Source: Clostridia bacterium
GTDB lineage: Bacteria; Bacillota; Clostridia; Monoglobales; Firm-18
NCBI GenBank assembly: GCA_017408205.1
Contig: JAFQVC010000108.1
Coordinates: forward strand, 1-7,703
Direction of reading: 5' to 3'
DNA: 7,703 nt
The notes under the pieces are model-generated. The model made no database searches. It was not told the origin of the DNA and was given only the letters and a program-made list of their open reading frames with translations. This document shows, in pieces, positions 1 through 6,139 of the stretch. Both the position numbers and the translations under genes were made by a program. Every line of letters begins with the position of its first letter. The stretch's first letter is position 1.

Positions 1-344
1 AGTTCAACATATCTTTCTTCCCATAAATTAACCAGTTTTACAACGTGGTCAACGGGAAGTTCAGGTAAAGTAACTGTATGCTCGGGTGAATATAAAATTA
101 CCTCACATTTGCCATAAGAGGGTGCAGTTTTGTAAAAGTCTGTTTTAACATTGTCAGGCACGGGCGGTGTCTGTGACAATGCAGGAAAATCATTATCATA
201 TTTTAAAACGTCAAAATGGTCAGGCACCTGACCTGAGCCGGGACAAAAGGGACACCAGTCTTTAGGCATCTGGGGTCTGTTTTGTCTGTGTGATGCAATC
301 ATTACCCAATCGTTTGTAAGTGGATTATATCTTAATTCTGCCAA
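1..344 (-). CDS. galT: Galactose-1-phosphate uridylyltransferase, N-terminal part (cut by window edge)
   Basis: GalT is the Leloir-pathway enzyme that swaps UMP between UDP-glucose and galactose-1-phosphate in the cytoplasm. About 114 N-terminal codons are visible; the rest, including the catalytic HPH motif, lies beyond base 1. Seen directly: an opening RYNPLTNDWVMIASHRQNRP, typical of class I GalT; the zinc-type CPFCPG (Cys31 and Cys34); then a YGKCEVILYSPEHTVTLPEL stretch matching the family's substrate-binding strand. The start is TTG at 344-342, preceded by a strong GGAGGT site (357-352) with 7 nt spacing. No in-frame ATG lies between the ribosome site and the conserved residues, so TTG is well supported. 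It lies 66 nt downstream of nadE in the same direction, without a visible terminator between them, but has its own promoter. Identification is by family pattern and is confident. Confidence 0.93.
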   Translation of the reverse strand, partial: MAELRYNPLTNDWVMIASHRQNRPQMPKDWCPFCPGSGQVPDHFDVLKYDNDFPALSQTPPVPDNVKTDFYKTAPSYGKCEVILYSPEHTVTLPELPVDHVVKLVNLWEERYVE

Positions 345-374
345 ACTTATTACCTCCGAACATTATAATACTAA

Positions 375-403
375 ATTATAACATATTTTTACCAATTTGT
401 ATA
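375..403 (-). promoter_or_regulatory. Predicted SigA-type promoter of galT
   Basis: On the minus strand a -35-like TATACA (403-398, 4 of 6 matches) is separated by 17 nt from a perfect -10 TATAAT (380-375). Transcription would start near 368, giving a leader of about 24 nt that contains the GGAGGT ribosome site. A second TATAAT lies at 369-364 but has no acceptable -35. No terminator is visible after nadE, so read-through from nadE could also contribute. Confidence 0.55.
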
Positions 404-410
404 TAGTTTT

Positions 411-2306
411 TTAAAAATCTGTCCATAAATTACTGTGTGAGTCTGATGACATTTTGAAATCTGTTCTGGGCGATAAGGACACAGAGCCGATTTTGGGTCC
501 GTCAGGTACACAGTTTCTCTTAAACTGGTTGTTGAAAAACCTTTTGAAGAATGTTCTCATACACTCTTTTAACTGTTCTTCGTTGTACTGCTCACCAAAG
601 GCAACAGTCAAAAGATACAGTATCTTTTGGGGTGTAAACCCAAAACGAAGAAAATAATATAATATAAAATCGTGAATAGCATAGTTGCCGATAATGTCCT
701 CTGTCTTTTGGGCGATGTTTCCGCTGTTGTCAGCAGGAAGCAGTTCAGGAGATATGGGTGTGTCAACTATATCTCTTAATACTTCTCTTTCAGTTCCCTG
801 ACAGTTTTCTGTTATCCATAAAACAAGATGACGTACCAGAGTTTTAGGCACTCCGCAGTTTACACAGTACATTGAAATATGGTCTCCTGCAAAGGTTGAC
901 CAACCAAGAGCCATTTCGGACAAATCTCCTGTACCTACTACTATTCCGCCCACCTGATTTGCAACGTCCATCAAAATTTGCGTTCTTTCCCTTGCCTGTG
1001 CATTTTCATAAGTCACATCAAGCACATCGGGGTTGTGACCTATGTCTTCAAAATGTTTAAGACATGACTCTTTTATGCTTATTTCTTTAAATGTTGCACC
1101 AAGTTCTTTAATTAACTTTACTGCATTGTTGTAAGTTCTGCCTGTAGTGCCAAAACCGGGCATAGTTATTGCAATGATGTTTTCTCTGGGCAATTTCAGT
1201 ATATCCATTGTTTTTGCAATAACCAAAAGCGCCAATGTGGAGTCAAGTCCTCCCGAAACACCAATAACCGGGTGTTTGCAGTTTATGTGTTTTAACCTTT
1301 TTGCAAGAGCGTTTGCCTGAATGTTAAATATCTGCTCCATTCGTTTGTCTTTGTCTTTTGACGGCACAAATGGTGTCTTGCTGATTTTCCTTGACAATTC
1401 ACCGATTGTTTTGCCAAAATCCTCGCATTTTATAAAACAGGGAGTGTAACTGCAGTTACTGTTAAAACTGTTTATTTTTCGTCTGTCGCATTTTACTCTG
1501 TCTATGTCAACATCGCAGTAAAACACTTTGCTTTCAAAATCGTAAGATGTTTCATTTAAAACAACTGCTCCGTTTTCTGCAACAATACAGTTACCGCAAT
1601 AAACAGTATCAGTTGTTGATTCACCCAAACCGCAAGAAGTTACTGCATACACACAGTGGTTTTTAAAGGAACTTGATTTAACAAGCATTTCTCTGTGCTT
1701 GTCTTTTCCCACTACGTCATTTCCTGCAGTTAAGTTTAAAATAACCTCCGCACCTGCAAGGGCAAGATCTGTTGCAGGAGATTTTGGTACCCACATATCT
1801 TCGCAGATTTCTATACCAAAACTAAAATCCTTTGTTTTAAAAACTAATTTTCCTGACAACGGTACTTCCTGACCGCAAAGGGAAACTGTCTCGTCAACAT
1901 CTGGACCCTCCGTAAACCATCTTTTTTCGTAATAATCATTGTAATTAGGTAAAAATATTTTGGGGACAATACCTGAAATTTTGCCTTTCTGAATTACAAC
2001 GGCACAGTTGTAAAGCCTGTCACCGCATAAAACAGGCATACCCAAAACACCGATTGTTTCAAGTTTTTTTGTTTTCTCAAGGATATAAGAAAGACCTTCT
2101 TCTGCACCTTTTATTAAAGTATCTGTTAAAAATAAATCCTGACAACTGTAGCCCGTCACACAAAGTTCAGGAAACAGCGTTACGTAGGCACATTCTTTTT
2201 GTGTCTCATTCATTATCTTTACTATTTCCTCGCAATTGAATTTTACATCTGCCACCCTTACTTCAGGAACTGCAGTTGCAAGGCGTATAAATCCGTATTT
2301 ATTCAT
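411..2306 (-). CDS. nadE: Glutamine-dependent NAD+ synthetase
   Basis: This enzyme makes NAD+ from deamido-NAD+, ATP and glutamine-derived ammonia, the last step of NAD synthesis in the cytoplasm. It is 631 aa, the usual length of the two-domain glutamine-using form. The N-terminal nitrilase-type glutaminase (about 5-290) carries the Glu-Lys-Cys triad: Glu47 in FPELCVTGY, Lys116 in VPKIFLP, and Cys168 in GIEICEDMW. The C-terminal synthetase (about 325-631) has the ATP P-loop SGGLDST (351-357), GTGDLSEMALGWST (458-471), and the C-terminal GPKIGSVSLSPR signature. ATG at 2306 follows an AGGGGAGA site. The frame is intact with no missing key residues. An extended -10 promoter lies just upstream. 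It is an ordinary housekeeping gene, placed between spoVT and galT without an evident functional link to either. Confidence 0.97.
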   Translation of the reverse strand: MNKYGFIRLATAVPEVRVADVKFNCEEIVKIMNETQKECAYVTLFPELCVTGYSCQDLFLTDTLIKGAEEGLSYILEKTKKLETIGVLGMPVLCGDRLYNCAVVIQKGKISGIVPKIFLPNYNDYYEKRWFTEGPDVDETVSLCGQEVPLSGKLVFKTKDFSFGIEICEDMWVPKSPATDLALAGAEVILNLTAGNDVVGKDKHREMLVKSSSFKNHCVYAVTSCGLGESTTDTVYCGNCIVAENGAVVLNETSYDFESKVFYCDVDIDRVKCDRRKINSFNSNCSYTPCFIKCEDFGKTIGELSRKISKTPFVPSKDKDKRMEQIFNIQANALAKRLKHINCKHPVIGVSGGLDSTLALLVIAKTMDILKLPRENIIAITMPGFGTTGRTYNNAVKLIKELGATFKEISIKESCLKHFEDIGHNPDVLDVTYENAQARERTQILMDVANQVGGIVVGTGDLSEMALGWSTFAGDHISMYCVNCGVPKTLVRHLVLWITENCQGTEREVLRDIVDTPISPELLPADNSGNIAQKTEDIIGNYAIHDFILYYFLRFGFTPQKILYLLTVAFGEQYNEEQLKECMRTFFKRFFNNQFKRNCVPDGPKIGSVSLSPRTDFKMSSDSHSNLWTDF

Positions 2307-2328
2307 AGGTTATCTCCCCTTTTAATAT

Positions 2329-2337
2329 AGTATATCA
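2329..2337 (-). promoter_or_regulatory. Predicted extended -10 promoter of nadE
   Basis: The minus strand reads TGATATACT at 2337-2329, an extended -10 (TGn plus TATACT). The region 17-18 nt upstream is only a T-run (around 2352-2358), so there is no good -35; the TGn extension would have to compensate. Transcription would start near 2322, leaving a leader of about 15 nt with the AGGGGAGA ribosome site. The T-run is also the tail of the spoVT terminator, so terminator and promoter abut. Confidence 0.45.
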
Positions 2338-2349
2338 CATATTTTCAAT

Positions 2350-2389
2350 AAAAAAAAGAGCAAATCATTAAATTTTTATGAATTGCTCT
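2350..2389 (-). terminator. Rho-independent terminator downstream of spoVT
   Basis: Reading the minus strand, AGAGCAA (2389-2383) pairs with TTGCTCT (2363-2357). A second short stem, TCAT with ATGA, sits inside after one T-T mismatch, and eight T residues follow directly (2357-2350). There is no T-run on the plus-strand side, so it is directional. It would end the spoVT transcript after the structured element at 2391-2672 and shield nadE from read-through. Confidence 0.8.
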
Positions 2390-2390
2390 C

Positions 2391-2672
2391 GAGCGGCGTC
2401 TTCGCATAGGGATAAACCGTCTTAAAACATCATTTTTAGCGCATAACTTCACAAAAAAACACAAGATATCCATCGGATTATCTCGCTTTTTTTGTTTGTT
2501 CTGCATCAAAAAATGATTGTTTTAAGATGCAAAGCAGTTTTGGGATAGAGATTTTTCGTTAAGATAAAGAACAAAAATCCGGTAATACTGTCGTATTTCC
2601 GGATTTTTTGATGCAATATTAGCGGAAAATGGCATTCCAAAACCGATTTCTCCCTATGTGAAGACGCCGCTT
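2391..2672. repeat. Foldback element with 20-bp terminal inverted repeats and nested internal inverted repeats
   Basis: No credible ORF lies here. The ends are inverted copies, 2393-2412 and 2651-2670, matching at 19 of 20 positions (GCGGCGTC at one end, GACGCCGC at the other). Inside are two separate foldback arms. Arm A: 2420-2437 with 2509-2527 (18 pairs, one bulge), then 2451-2459 with 2487-2495 (9 pairs), then 2464-2471 with 2475-2483. Arm B: 2537-2546 with 2634-2643, 2551-2560 with 2621-2630, 2573-2582 with 2599-2608 (10 perfect pairs), and 2584-2588 with 2593-2597 closing a TGTC loop. No target-site duplication is visible at the edges. It starts immediately after the spoVT stop codon. 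It resembles a MITE or other foldback repeat in form, but I do not recognise the family. Confidence 0.85.
2391..2672 (+). ncRNA. Candidate structured RNA, plus strand, three-way junction (unrecognised family)
   Basis: Read as plus-strand RNA, the inverted repeats give a closing stem and two long arms meeting at a junction. Four positions that break Watson-Crick pairing are G-U pairs in this sense: 2404 with 2659, 2544 with 2636, 2556 with 2625, and 2559 with 2622. On the minus strand the same positions would be C-A mismatches. The closing GC-rich stem is followed on the plus strand by TTTTT (2671-2675), as in an intrinsic terminator. One pair, 2417 with 2646, is C-A on the plus strand and counts against. 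I found no convincing plus-strand promoter upstream of 2391. Expression and function are unknown; an inert foldback repeat remains possible. Confidence 0.4.
2573..2608. terminator. Terminator-like hairpin inside the structured element
   Basis: AAAAATCCGG (2573-2582) pairs perfectly with CCGGATTTTT (2599-2608); inside it AATAC pairs with GTATT around a four-base TGTC loop. A-runs and T-runs flank it, so it looks like an intrinsic terminator on either strand. It is the apex of arm B of the larger structure, so the terminator appearance may be incidental. Confidence 0.45.
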
Positions 2673-2673
2673 T

Positions 2674-3213
2674 TTATTCCTCCATCTGCTTCCCTAAAAA
2701 TATAGATGCAGATTTTGCTACTTTTTCTTCTGTCTCCCCAAAAGCACCGCCGTTTTCACTGAAAATGATTACTGAGCCAATGCAGTCGCCCTCGGAAATA
2801 ATGGGATATACAATCCCTGCTGAGTACTTGTCTCCGCCCTCAACGATGCCTACAGATTTAGAAGTACTTTTTGATACATAAGGTATTTTTTCGTCAAGTA
2901 TCTTTTCTATATCAGGGGAAATCTTTTTTTCAAGAAATTCTTTTTTTGGCGCACCACAGACGGCTATTACATTGTCTTTGTCGGAGATGCACACAGGAAA
3001 GGCAACGGCTTTGTTGATTGCCTCTGCATACTGGGATGCAAAACCGCTTAATTCACCGATAGGTGAATACTTTTTAAATATTACTTCTCCGTCTCTGTTT
3101 GTAAATATCTCTAAAGGGTCTCCCTCACGAATTCTCATTGTTCTTCTGATTTCTTTGGGAATTACCACACGCCCCAAATCATCAATTCTTCTTACAATTC
3201 CTGTCGCTTTCAT
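2674..3213 (-). CDS. spoVT: Stage V sporulation protein T, AbrB-type transcriptional regulator
   Basis: SpoVT is a DNA-binding regulator that adjusts SigG-dependent transcription in the developing forespore. At 179 aa it matches the usual family length. Residues 1-50 are the AbrB swapped-hairpin DNA-binding domain (MKATGIVRRIDDLGRVVIPK at the start, then EIRRTMRIREGDPLEIF), nearly diagnostic of SpoVT rather than AbrB or Abh. Residues of about 55-179 form the GAF-like sensor domain. ATG at 3213 follows AAGGAGAT (3230-3223). The gene is intact although its stop codon directly abuts the foldback element at 2391-2672. Upstream are a SigG-like promoter and a hairpin that includes the ribosome site. 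It marks the host as a member of a spore-forming lineage. Confidence 0.96.
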   Translation of the reverse strand: MKATGIVRRIDDLGRVVIPKEIRRTMRIREGDPLEIFTNRDGEVIFKKYSPIGELSGFASQYAEAINKAVAFPVCISDKDNVIAVCGAPKKEFLEKKISPDIEKILDEKIPYVSKSTSKSVGIVEGGDKYSAGIVYPIISEGDCIGSVIIFSENGGAFGETEEKVAKSASIFLGKQMEE

Positions 3214-3220
3214 ATAAATA

Positions 3221-3275
3221 AAATCTCCTTTAAATTACAAATTGTGATAGTAGTATTTGTAAAACAAGGAGATTT
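3221..3275 (-). promoter_or_regulatory. Long hairpin in the spoVT leader that pairs with the ribosome binding site
   Basis: On the minus strand AAATCTCCTT (3275-3266) is the exact complement of AAGGAGATTT (3230-3221), which contains the spoVT Shine-Dalgarno. Inside this, TTACAAAT (3262-3255) pairs exactly with ATTTGTAA (3242-3235) around a 12-nt loop; the two stems are separated by a 3/4-nt internal loop. An RNA covering the whole region would mask the ribosome site. A T-rich stretch follows the hairpin, so it could also act as a weak terminator for the upstream operon, or the repeat could be a protein operator. Confidence 0.6.
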
Positions 3276-3279
3276 ATAC
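3251..3279 (-). promoter_or_regulatory. SigG-like promoter of spoVT
   Basis: The minus strand has GTATA (3279-3275), a 17-nt spacer, and AATACTA (3257-3251). This resembles the SigG pattern of GHATR, 17-18 nt, CATWHTA, with only the first -10 base off. spoVT is a known SigG-regulon gene in Bacillus subtilis, so the match fits expectation. Transcription would start near 3244, inside the loop of the leader hairpin. Confidence 0.5.
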
Positions 3280-3300
3280 TTTTTAATTTTTTAAATAATT

Positions 3301-4164
3301 TTACATGCTGAACAGTACAACAACAACTATGCCGAGAATCAAAATTACGATTGTCTTTGGAGTAAGTCTTTCTTTGAATATAAAAATTCCTGACAATGTA
3401 GTAAAAAGAATTGTTGATATATTCTGAAGTGGGAAAAATATGGCGCTTTTCATTTGTCCTGCAAGAATAGTGTTGCAAAAATTTGCACCGCCGAAACAAG
3501 CACCTGTAATAGCGGGCGATATTATCTTACTTACAGCAAAACTCAATCGTTCCCTGTGAAACAAAAGACCAATAAAGGAACAACCAAAAGCAAATAAAAA
3601 AGCGATAATCAAAAACGCACCCTTTTCGTAGGCAACATAAGAAGATTGCTGTACCTTTTGCATAATACCAAGTCCGCCTGACGAAATCATCGCAATAAGG
3701 ATATACAAAATGAATAATCTGTTCTTCTTTTTTTGTTCCGTTTCGCTATTTTTAGCGGTAAGCAAAATAATGATAACGGCAACCAAAATACCGATAAAAT
3801 TAAGTAAAGTGGGTTGTTCTTTCCAAAATAACGTTCCCGAAATCGTCGGCAATATAAAACCGAGAGAATAGACAACTGTGCAAACAGATGTGTTCCCGTT
3901 TTTTAAAGCAACTGTAAACATCCATTGTGATAAAACCAACAAAATACCGTAGATTATTCCGTAAATCAAAGTTGTAACTGATACAGAAATAAACTCTTTT
4001 ACACCAAAGACCAGAAGCAATAAAGAAGCGGAGGCAAAAATGATGGTCTGCGACAGAAAAAATTGCGAACTGCAGTTTGCATCGGCAGCCGTTTTTTTAG
4101 ATGTTATGTTTCGTCCCGTAGATAAGGATACAGACAGTATCAGATATAATATTTTTTCTTTCAT
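3301..4164 (-). CDS. EamA/DMT-superfamily membrane transporter
   Basis: This 287-aa protein is almost all hydrophobic, with about ten membrane segments (roughly residues 4-20, 35-53, 62-84, 92-112, 120-136, 149-168, 181-202, 215-235, 243-263 and 269-286). It has two EamA halves split by a charged linker, SETEQKKKNR, at about 140-149. FKERLTP (263-269) near the C-terminal helix is the typical EamA motif. The family moves small metabolites such as sugars, amino acids or nucleotide derivatives across the inner membrane; substrate and direction cannot be read from sequence. Its ATG (4164-4162) overlaps the TGA of the GH5 gene by one base, with GGTGA at 4175-4171, implying translational coupling. 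It is the third gene of the glycan operon, so a sugar or glycoside substrate is an inference from context. Confidence 0.87.
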   Translation of the reverse strand: MKEKILYLILSVSLSTGRNITSKKTAADANCSSQFFLSQTIIFASASLLLLVFGVKEFISVSVTTLIYGIIYGILLVLSQWMFTVALKNGNTSVCTVVYSLGFILPTISGTLFWKEQPTLLNFIGILVAVIIILLTAKNSETEQKKKNRLFILYILIAMISSGGLGIMQKVQQSSYVAYEKGAFLIIAFLFAFGCSFIGLLFHRERLSFAVSKIISPAITGACFGGANFCNTILAGQMKSAIFFPLQNISTILFTTLSGIFIFKERLTPKTIVILILGIVVVVLFSM

Positions 4165-5252
4165 CAGAAATCACCACGAATAATTTTTGCCATTTCATCA
4201 CTTAAAATCATACGTTCATCGTCATCTACAAGACTGAAACGGTTGCCGTCATTTGGAGTGCTTAAATAGTTCCACACACAATACGGAATCTCGTTTTCTT
4301 TAAAGACCGTTATTACATCACGCATCCAATTTTCACGCCATTTTATATCAGCATGACGAATAGTGCCAAATTCGCCGCACCAAAGGATTTTATCAGGGTG
4401 CTGATTAATGAAATCAACCGCCCCGCAAAGGGAATCACGGATAAATTCAATGTCCATTTTATCATAGGTCTTATATATTTCATCATTATTATACACCAAC
4501 CTGTAATAGTCACGGTAGCGTTCAATATCACCGGGATACGGCATTACACGATTATAATAGAGAGTATTTGCCTGTAACACGCCTCTTTGATGAGTGAACT
4601 CAAATGGTGCGTAAGTATGAAATGTGTAAATAACATTTTCATCATCAAAAATTTTAAGATATTTTAAAGTAGCAGGACTGTTCCAGTTAGTGGAGCCAAC
4701 AATGATTTTTCTGTCTTTGTTACGTGTACGAATTGCCGATATAGTCTTTTCGGCAAGAATGTTCCATTTTTCAGGGTCCACGTTTCGCACTTCATTCAAT
4801 AGTTCAAAAGCAATATAATTGTCATCTGCATAACGTTGTTCAAAAGCCATCCAAAGTGCAATAAAACGATTTTGAAGTTCTTCGTCGTCAAGAAGTTCAA
4901 CATCTTCCTTTATATCGCAGTAGTTACCAACCGCCTTATGCATATTAAGCACAATATTAATATTATATTTTTTACACCAGGCAATAAATCTGTCAACATG
5001 ACCGAAAATCTCTTCACGATAAACATAGGGTTCTTTTTCAAATACAATCTGATCAAAACCTAAACGGATATGGTCCATTCCAAGACATGCAATATATTTT
5101 ATATCTTTTTCAGTTATATATGTATCAAAATGCTCCATATCACCAACCGTCAGACAAAGCCGCCTCTCCTCGGGCAAAACATTAAAACGTTTGTAATTGG
5201 TCAGCCAGCCACCAATACCCATACCATGCTCAAAACCTGTAAATTTTTTCAT
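4164..5252 (-). CDS. Glycoside hydrolase family 5 (cellulase-fold), cytoplasmic
   Basis: A retaining beta-glycosidase of the (beta/alpha)8 GH5 fold, 362 aa, essentially one catalytic domain. Visible active-site residues in family order: Arg63 (DHIRLGF), His105 (LNMH), the Asn153-Glu154 pair with acid/base Glu154 (FELLNEV), His212 and Tyr214 (FHTYAPF), nucleophile Glu294 (WCGEFGT), and Trp327 (CVWNY). All expected catalytic residues are present. There is no signal peptide, carbohydrate-binding module or anchor, so it should act inside the cell on imported oligosaccharides or glycosides. Known GH5 activities include cellulase, mannanase and glucosidases; the subfamily cannot be fixed by eye. 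ATG at 5252 follows AGGAGAGG, 20 nt after the deacetylase stop. It is the middle gene of the operon. Confidence 0.92.
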   Translation of the reverse strand: MKKFTGFEHGMGIGGWLTNYKRFNVLPEERRLCLTVGDMEHFDTYITEKDIKYIACLGMDHIRLGFDQIVFEKEPYVYREEIFGHVDRFIAWCKKYNINIVLNMHKAVGNYCDIKEDVELLDDEELQNRFIALWMAFEQRYADDNYIAFELLNEVRNVDPEKWNILAEKTISAIRTRNKDRKIIVGSTNWNSPATLKYLKIFDDENVIYTFHTYAPFEFTHQRGVLQANTLYYNRVMPYPGDIERYRDYYRLVYNNDEIYKTYDKMDIEFIRDSLCGAVDFINQHPDKILWCGEFGTIRHADIKWRENWMRDVITVFKENEIPYCVWNYLSTPNDGNRFSLVDDDERMILSDEMAKIIRGDF

Positions 5253-5272
5253 ATTATCCTCTCCTGTAGATT

Positions 5273-6058
5273 TTATATCGTTACTGTTTTCCCTGCAGGA
5301 ATATGAATTATCAATGCCTTATCCTTTTCCACCCATACATCAGTACTTGAGGGATTATAGAACACATTTTCATCTGCACTTATTACAAGAGAACGCTGTG
5401 CATTGATATATCTGTATATTTCATAATTTGTGGCATACCAGATTTTATTGTTTCCTGATAGTTTTTCTAATATCAAAGTCATCATATTCCAATCATCCTC
5501 AGTCTTAAATTCGTGGCTATGTCCCCATATATAGAACAATGAGCCACGCCATTGGGAATCCAAATCTCTTATAAAACCGTCGCACAGTTTTAACGCCTGA
5601 TTATGATGACAAGTGGGATGCCATTCCATGAAATTATCTGGCAATTCAAAACCCATTGTATTTTTTATTGTTCTGGAATAAACTATTCCCGATGCTTTCA
5701 TTGCCTCGATAACTGCCTCACTGTACGAACCGCTTGGGTACGACATACCAACAACAGGATATAAAGCCATTTTTTCCAGCATCAACCTGTTAGTCAAAAC
5801 TTCACCGACAACAGACTGCAACGGCATTCTGGACGGCCAGCCGTGCCTTGCCGTATGACAAGAAATTTCGTGTTTTGAATACAATTTCCTTTTTTCAAGT
5901 AATTCTTCCTCATCCATTTCGCTCCCGTTAAGGTGAAATGTTGCTTTTACATTATATCTGTTAAACAACTCTACAAGAGGTTCATCACAGCGTCCATCGT
6001 CATAAGAAAAAGTGACAATTCTCTTTTTACCCTCGGGGAAAATATTATATTGTATCAT
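5273..6058 (-). CDS. NodB-type polysaccharide deacetylase (CE4 superfamily), cytoplasmic
   Basis: A metal-dependent deacetylase-fold protein of 261 aa. Motifs in order: FSYDDG with Asp20 and Asp21 (the TFDDG motif); HTARH with His68 and His72 (the H-x3-H metal pair); SYPSG at 106-110, in the place of the usual RxPxG; and IWGHSHEF with His180 and His182. A short C-terminal tail ends in HIPAGKTVTI. The ATG at 6058 is chosen because AAGGGAG lies 7 nt upstream (6072-6066) and the NodB core begins at once. A longer frame to 6139 would add a hydrophobic-looking stretch with no ribosome site, running through the promoter region. It is first in the operon. It may remove acyl groups from the glycan cut by GH5, but the non-canonical third motif leaves the substrate open. 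It resembles the gellan-lyase-like branch of NodB proteins; this is tentative. Confidence 0.87.
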   Translation of the reverse strand: MIQYNIFPEGKKRIVTFSYDDGRCDEPLVELFNRYNVKATFHLNGSEMDEEELLEKRKLYSKHEISCHTARHGWPSRMPLQSVVGEVLTNRLMLEKMALYPVVGMSYPSGSYSEAVIEAMKASGIVYSRTIKNTMGFELPDNFMEWHPTCHHNQALKLCDGFIRDLDSQWRGSLFYIWGHSHEFKTEDDWNMMTLILEKLSGNNKIWYATNYEIYRYINAQRSLVISADENVFYNPSSTDVWVEKDKALIIHIPAGKTVTI

Positions 6059-6108
6059 AAAAACACTCCCTTCATCCTTTATATCATAACACAACAGTTG
6101 CCATAATA

Positions 6109-6139
6109 AATATAACAATAACTTTTTATACTTGCACAA
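6109..6139 (-). promoter_or_regulatory. Possible promoter of the deacetylase-GH5-transporter operon
   Basis: The minus strand has TTGTGC (6139-6134), a long 19-nt spacer, and an extended -10, TGTTATATT (6117-6109). Transcription would start near 6102. Its -35 overlaps the -35 of the divergent regulator promoter. An alternative -10, TATGAT (6088-6083), has no usable -35. The long spacer would suit an activator-dependent promoter, but the call is tentative. Confidence 0.35.

Noticed and set aside
328..363. Short out-of-frame ATG reading frame (12 codons) overlapping the galT start
   Set aside because: It has no ribosome site of its own and covers the galT Shine-Dalgarno; no evidence that it is translated.
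454..1060. Plus-strand open frames opposite nadE
   Set aside because: They are shadows of a conserved, full-length nadE, with no family resemblance or start signals.
2391..2672. Classical transposon or MITE with target-site duplication
   Set aside because: Terminal inverted repeats are present, but no matching direct repeat flanks them and spoVT is undamaged; mobility stays unproven, so only the foldback structure is called.
3230..3499. Minus-strand 89-aa frame overlapping the transporter 3' end
   Set aside because: It overlaps the transporter in another frame, has no recognisable domain, and crosses the spoVT leader hairpin and promoter.
4353..5406. Several plus-strand open frames opposite GH5 and the deacetylase
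   Set aside because: They are AT-rich antisense shadows without ribosome sites or domain motifs; the minus-strand genes carry all catalytic motifs.
6059..6139. N-terminal extension of the deacetylase from an ATG at 6139, resembling a hydrophobic leader
   Set aside because: No ribosome site precedes it, it spans the promoter region, and the ATG at 6058 has AAGGGAG 7 nt upstream right before the NodB core.
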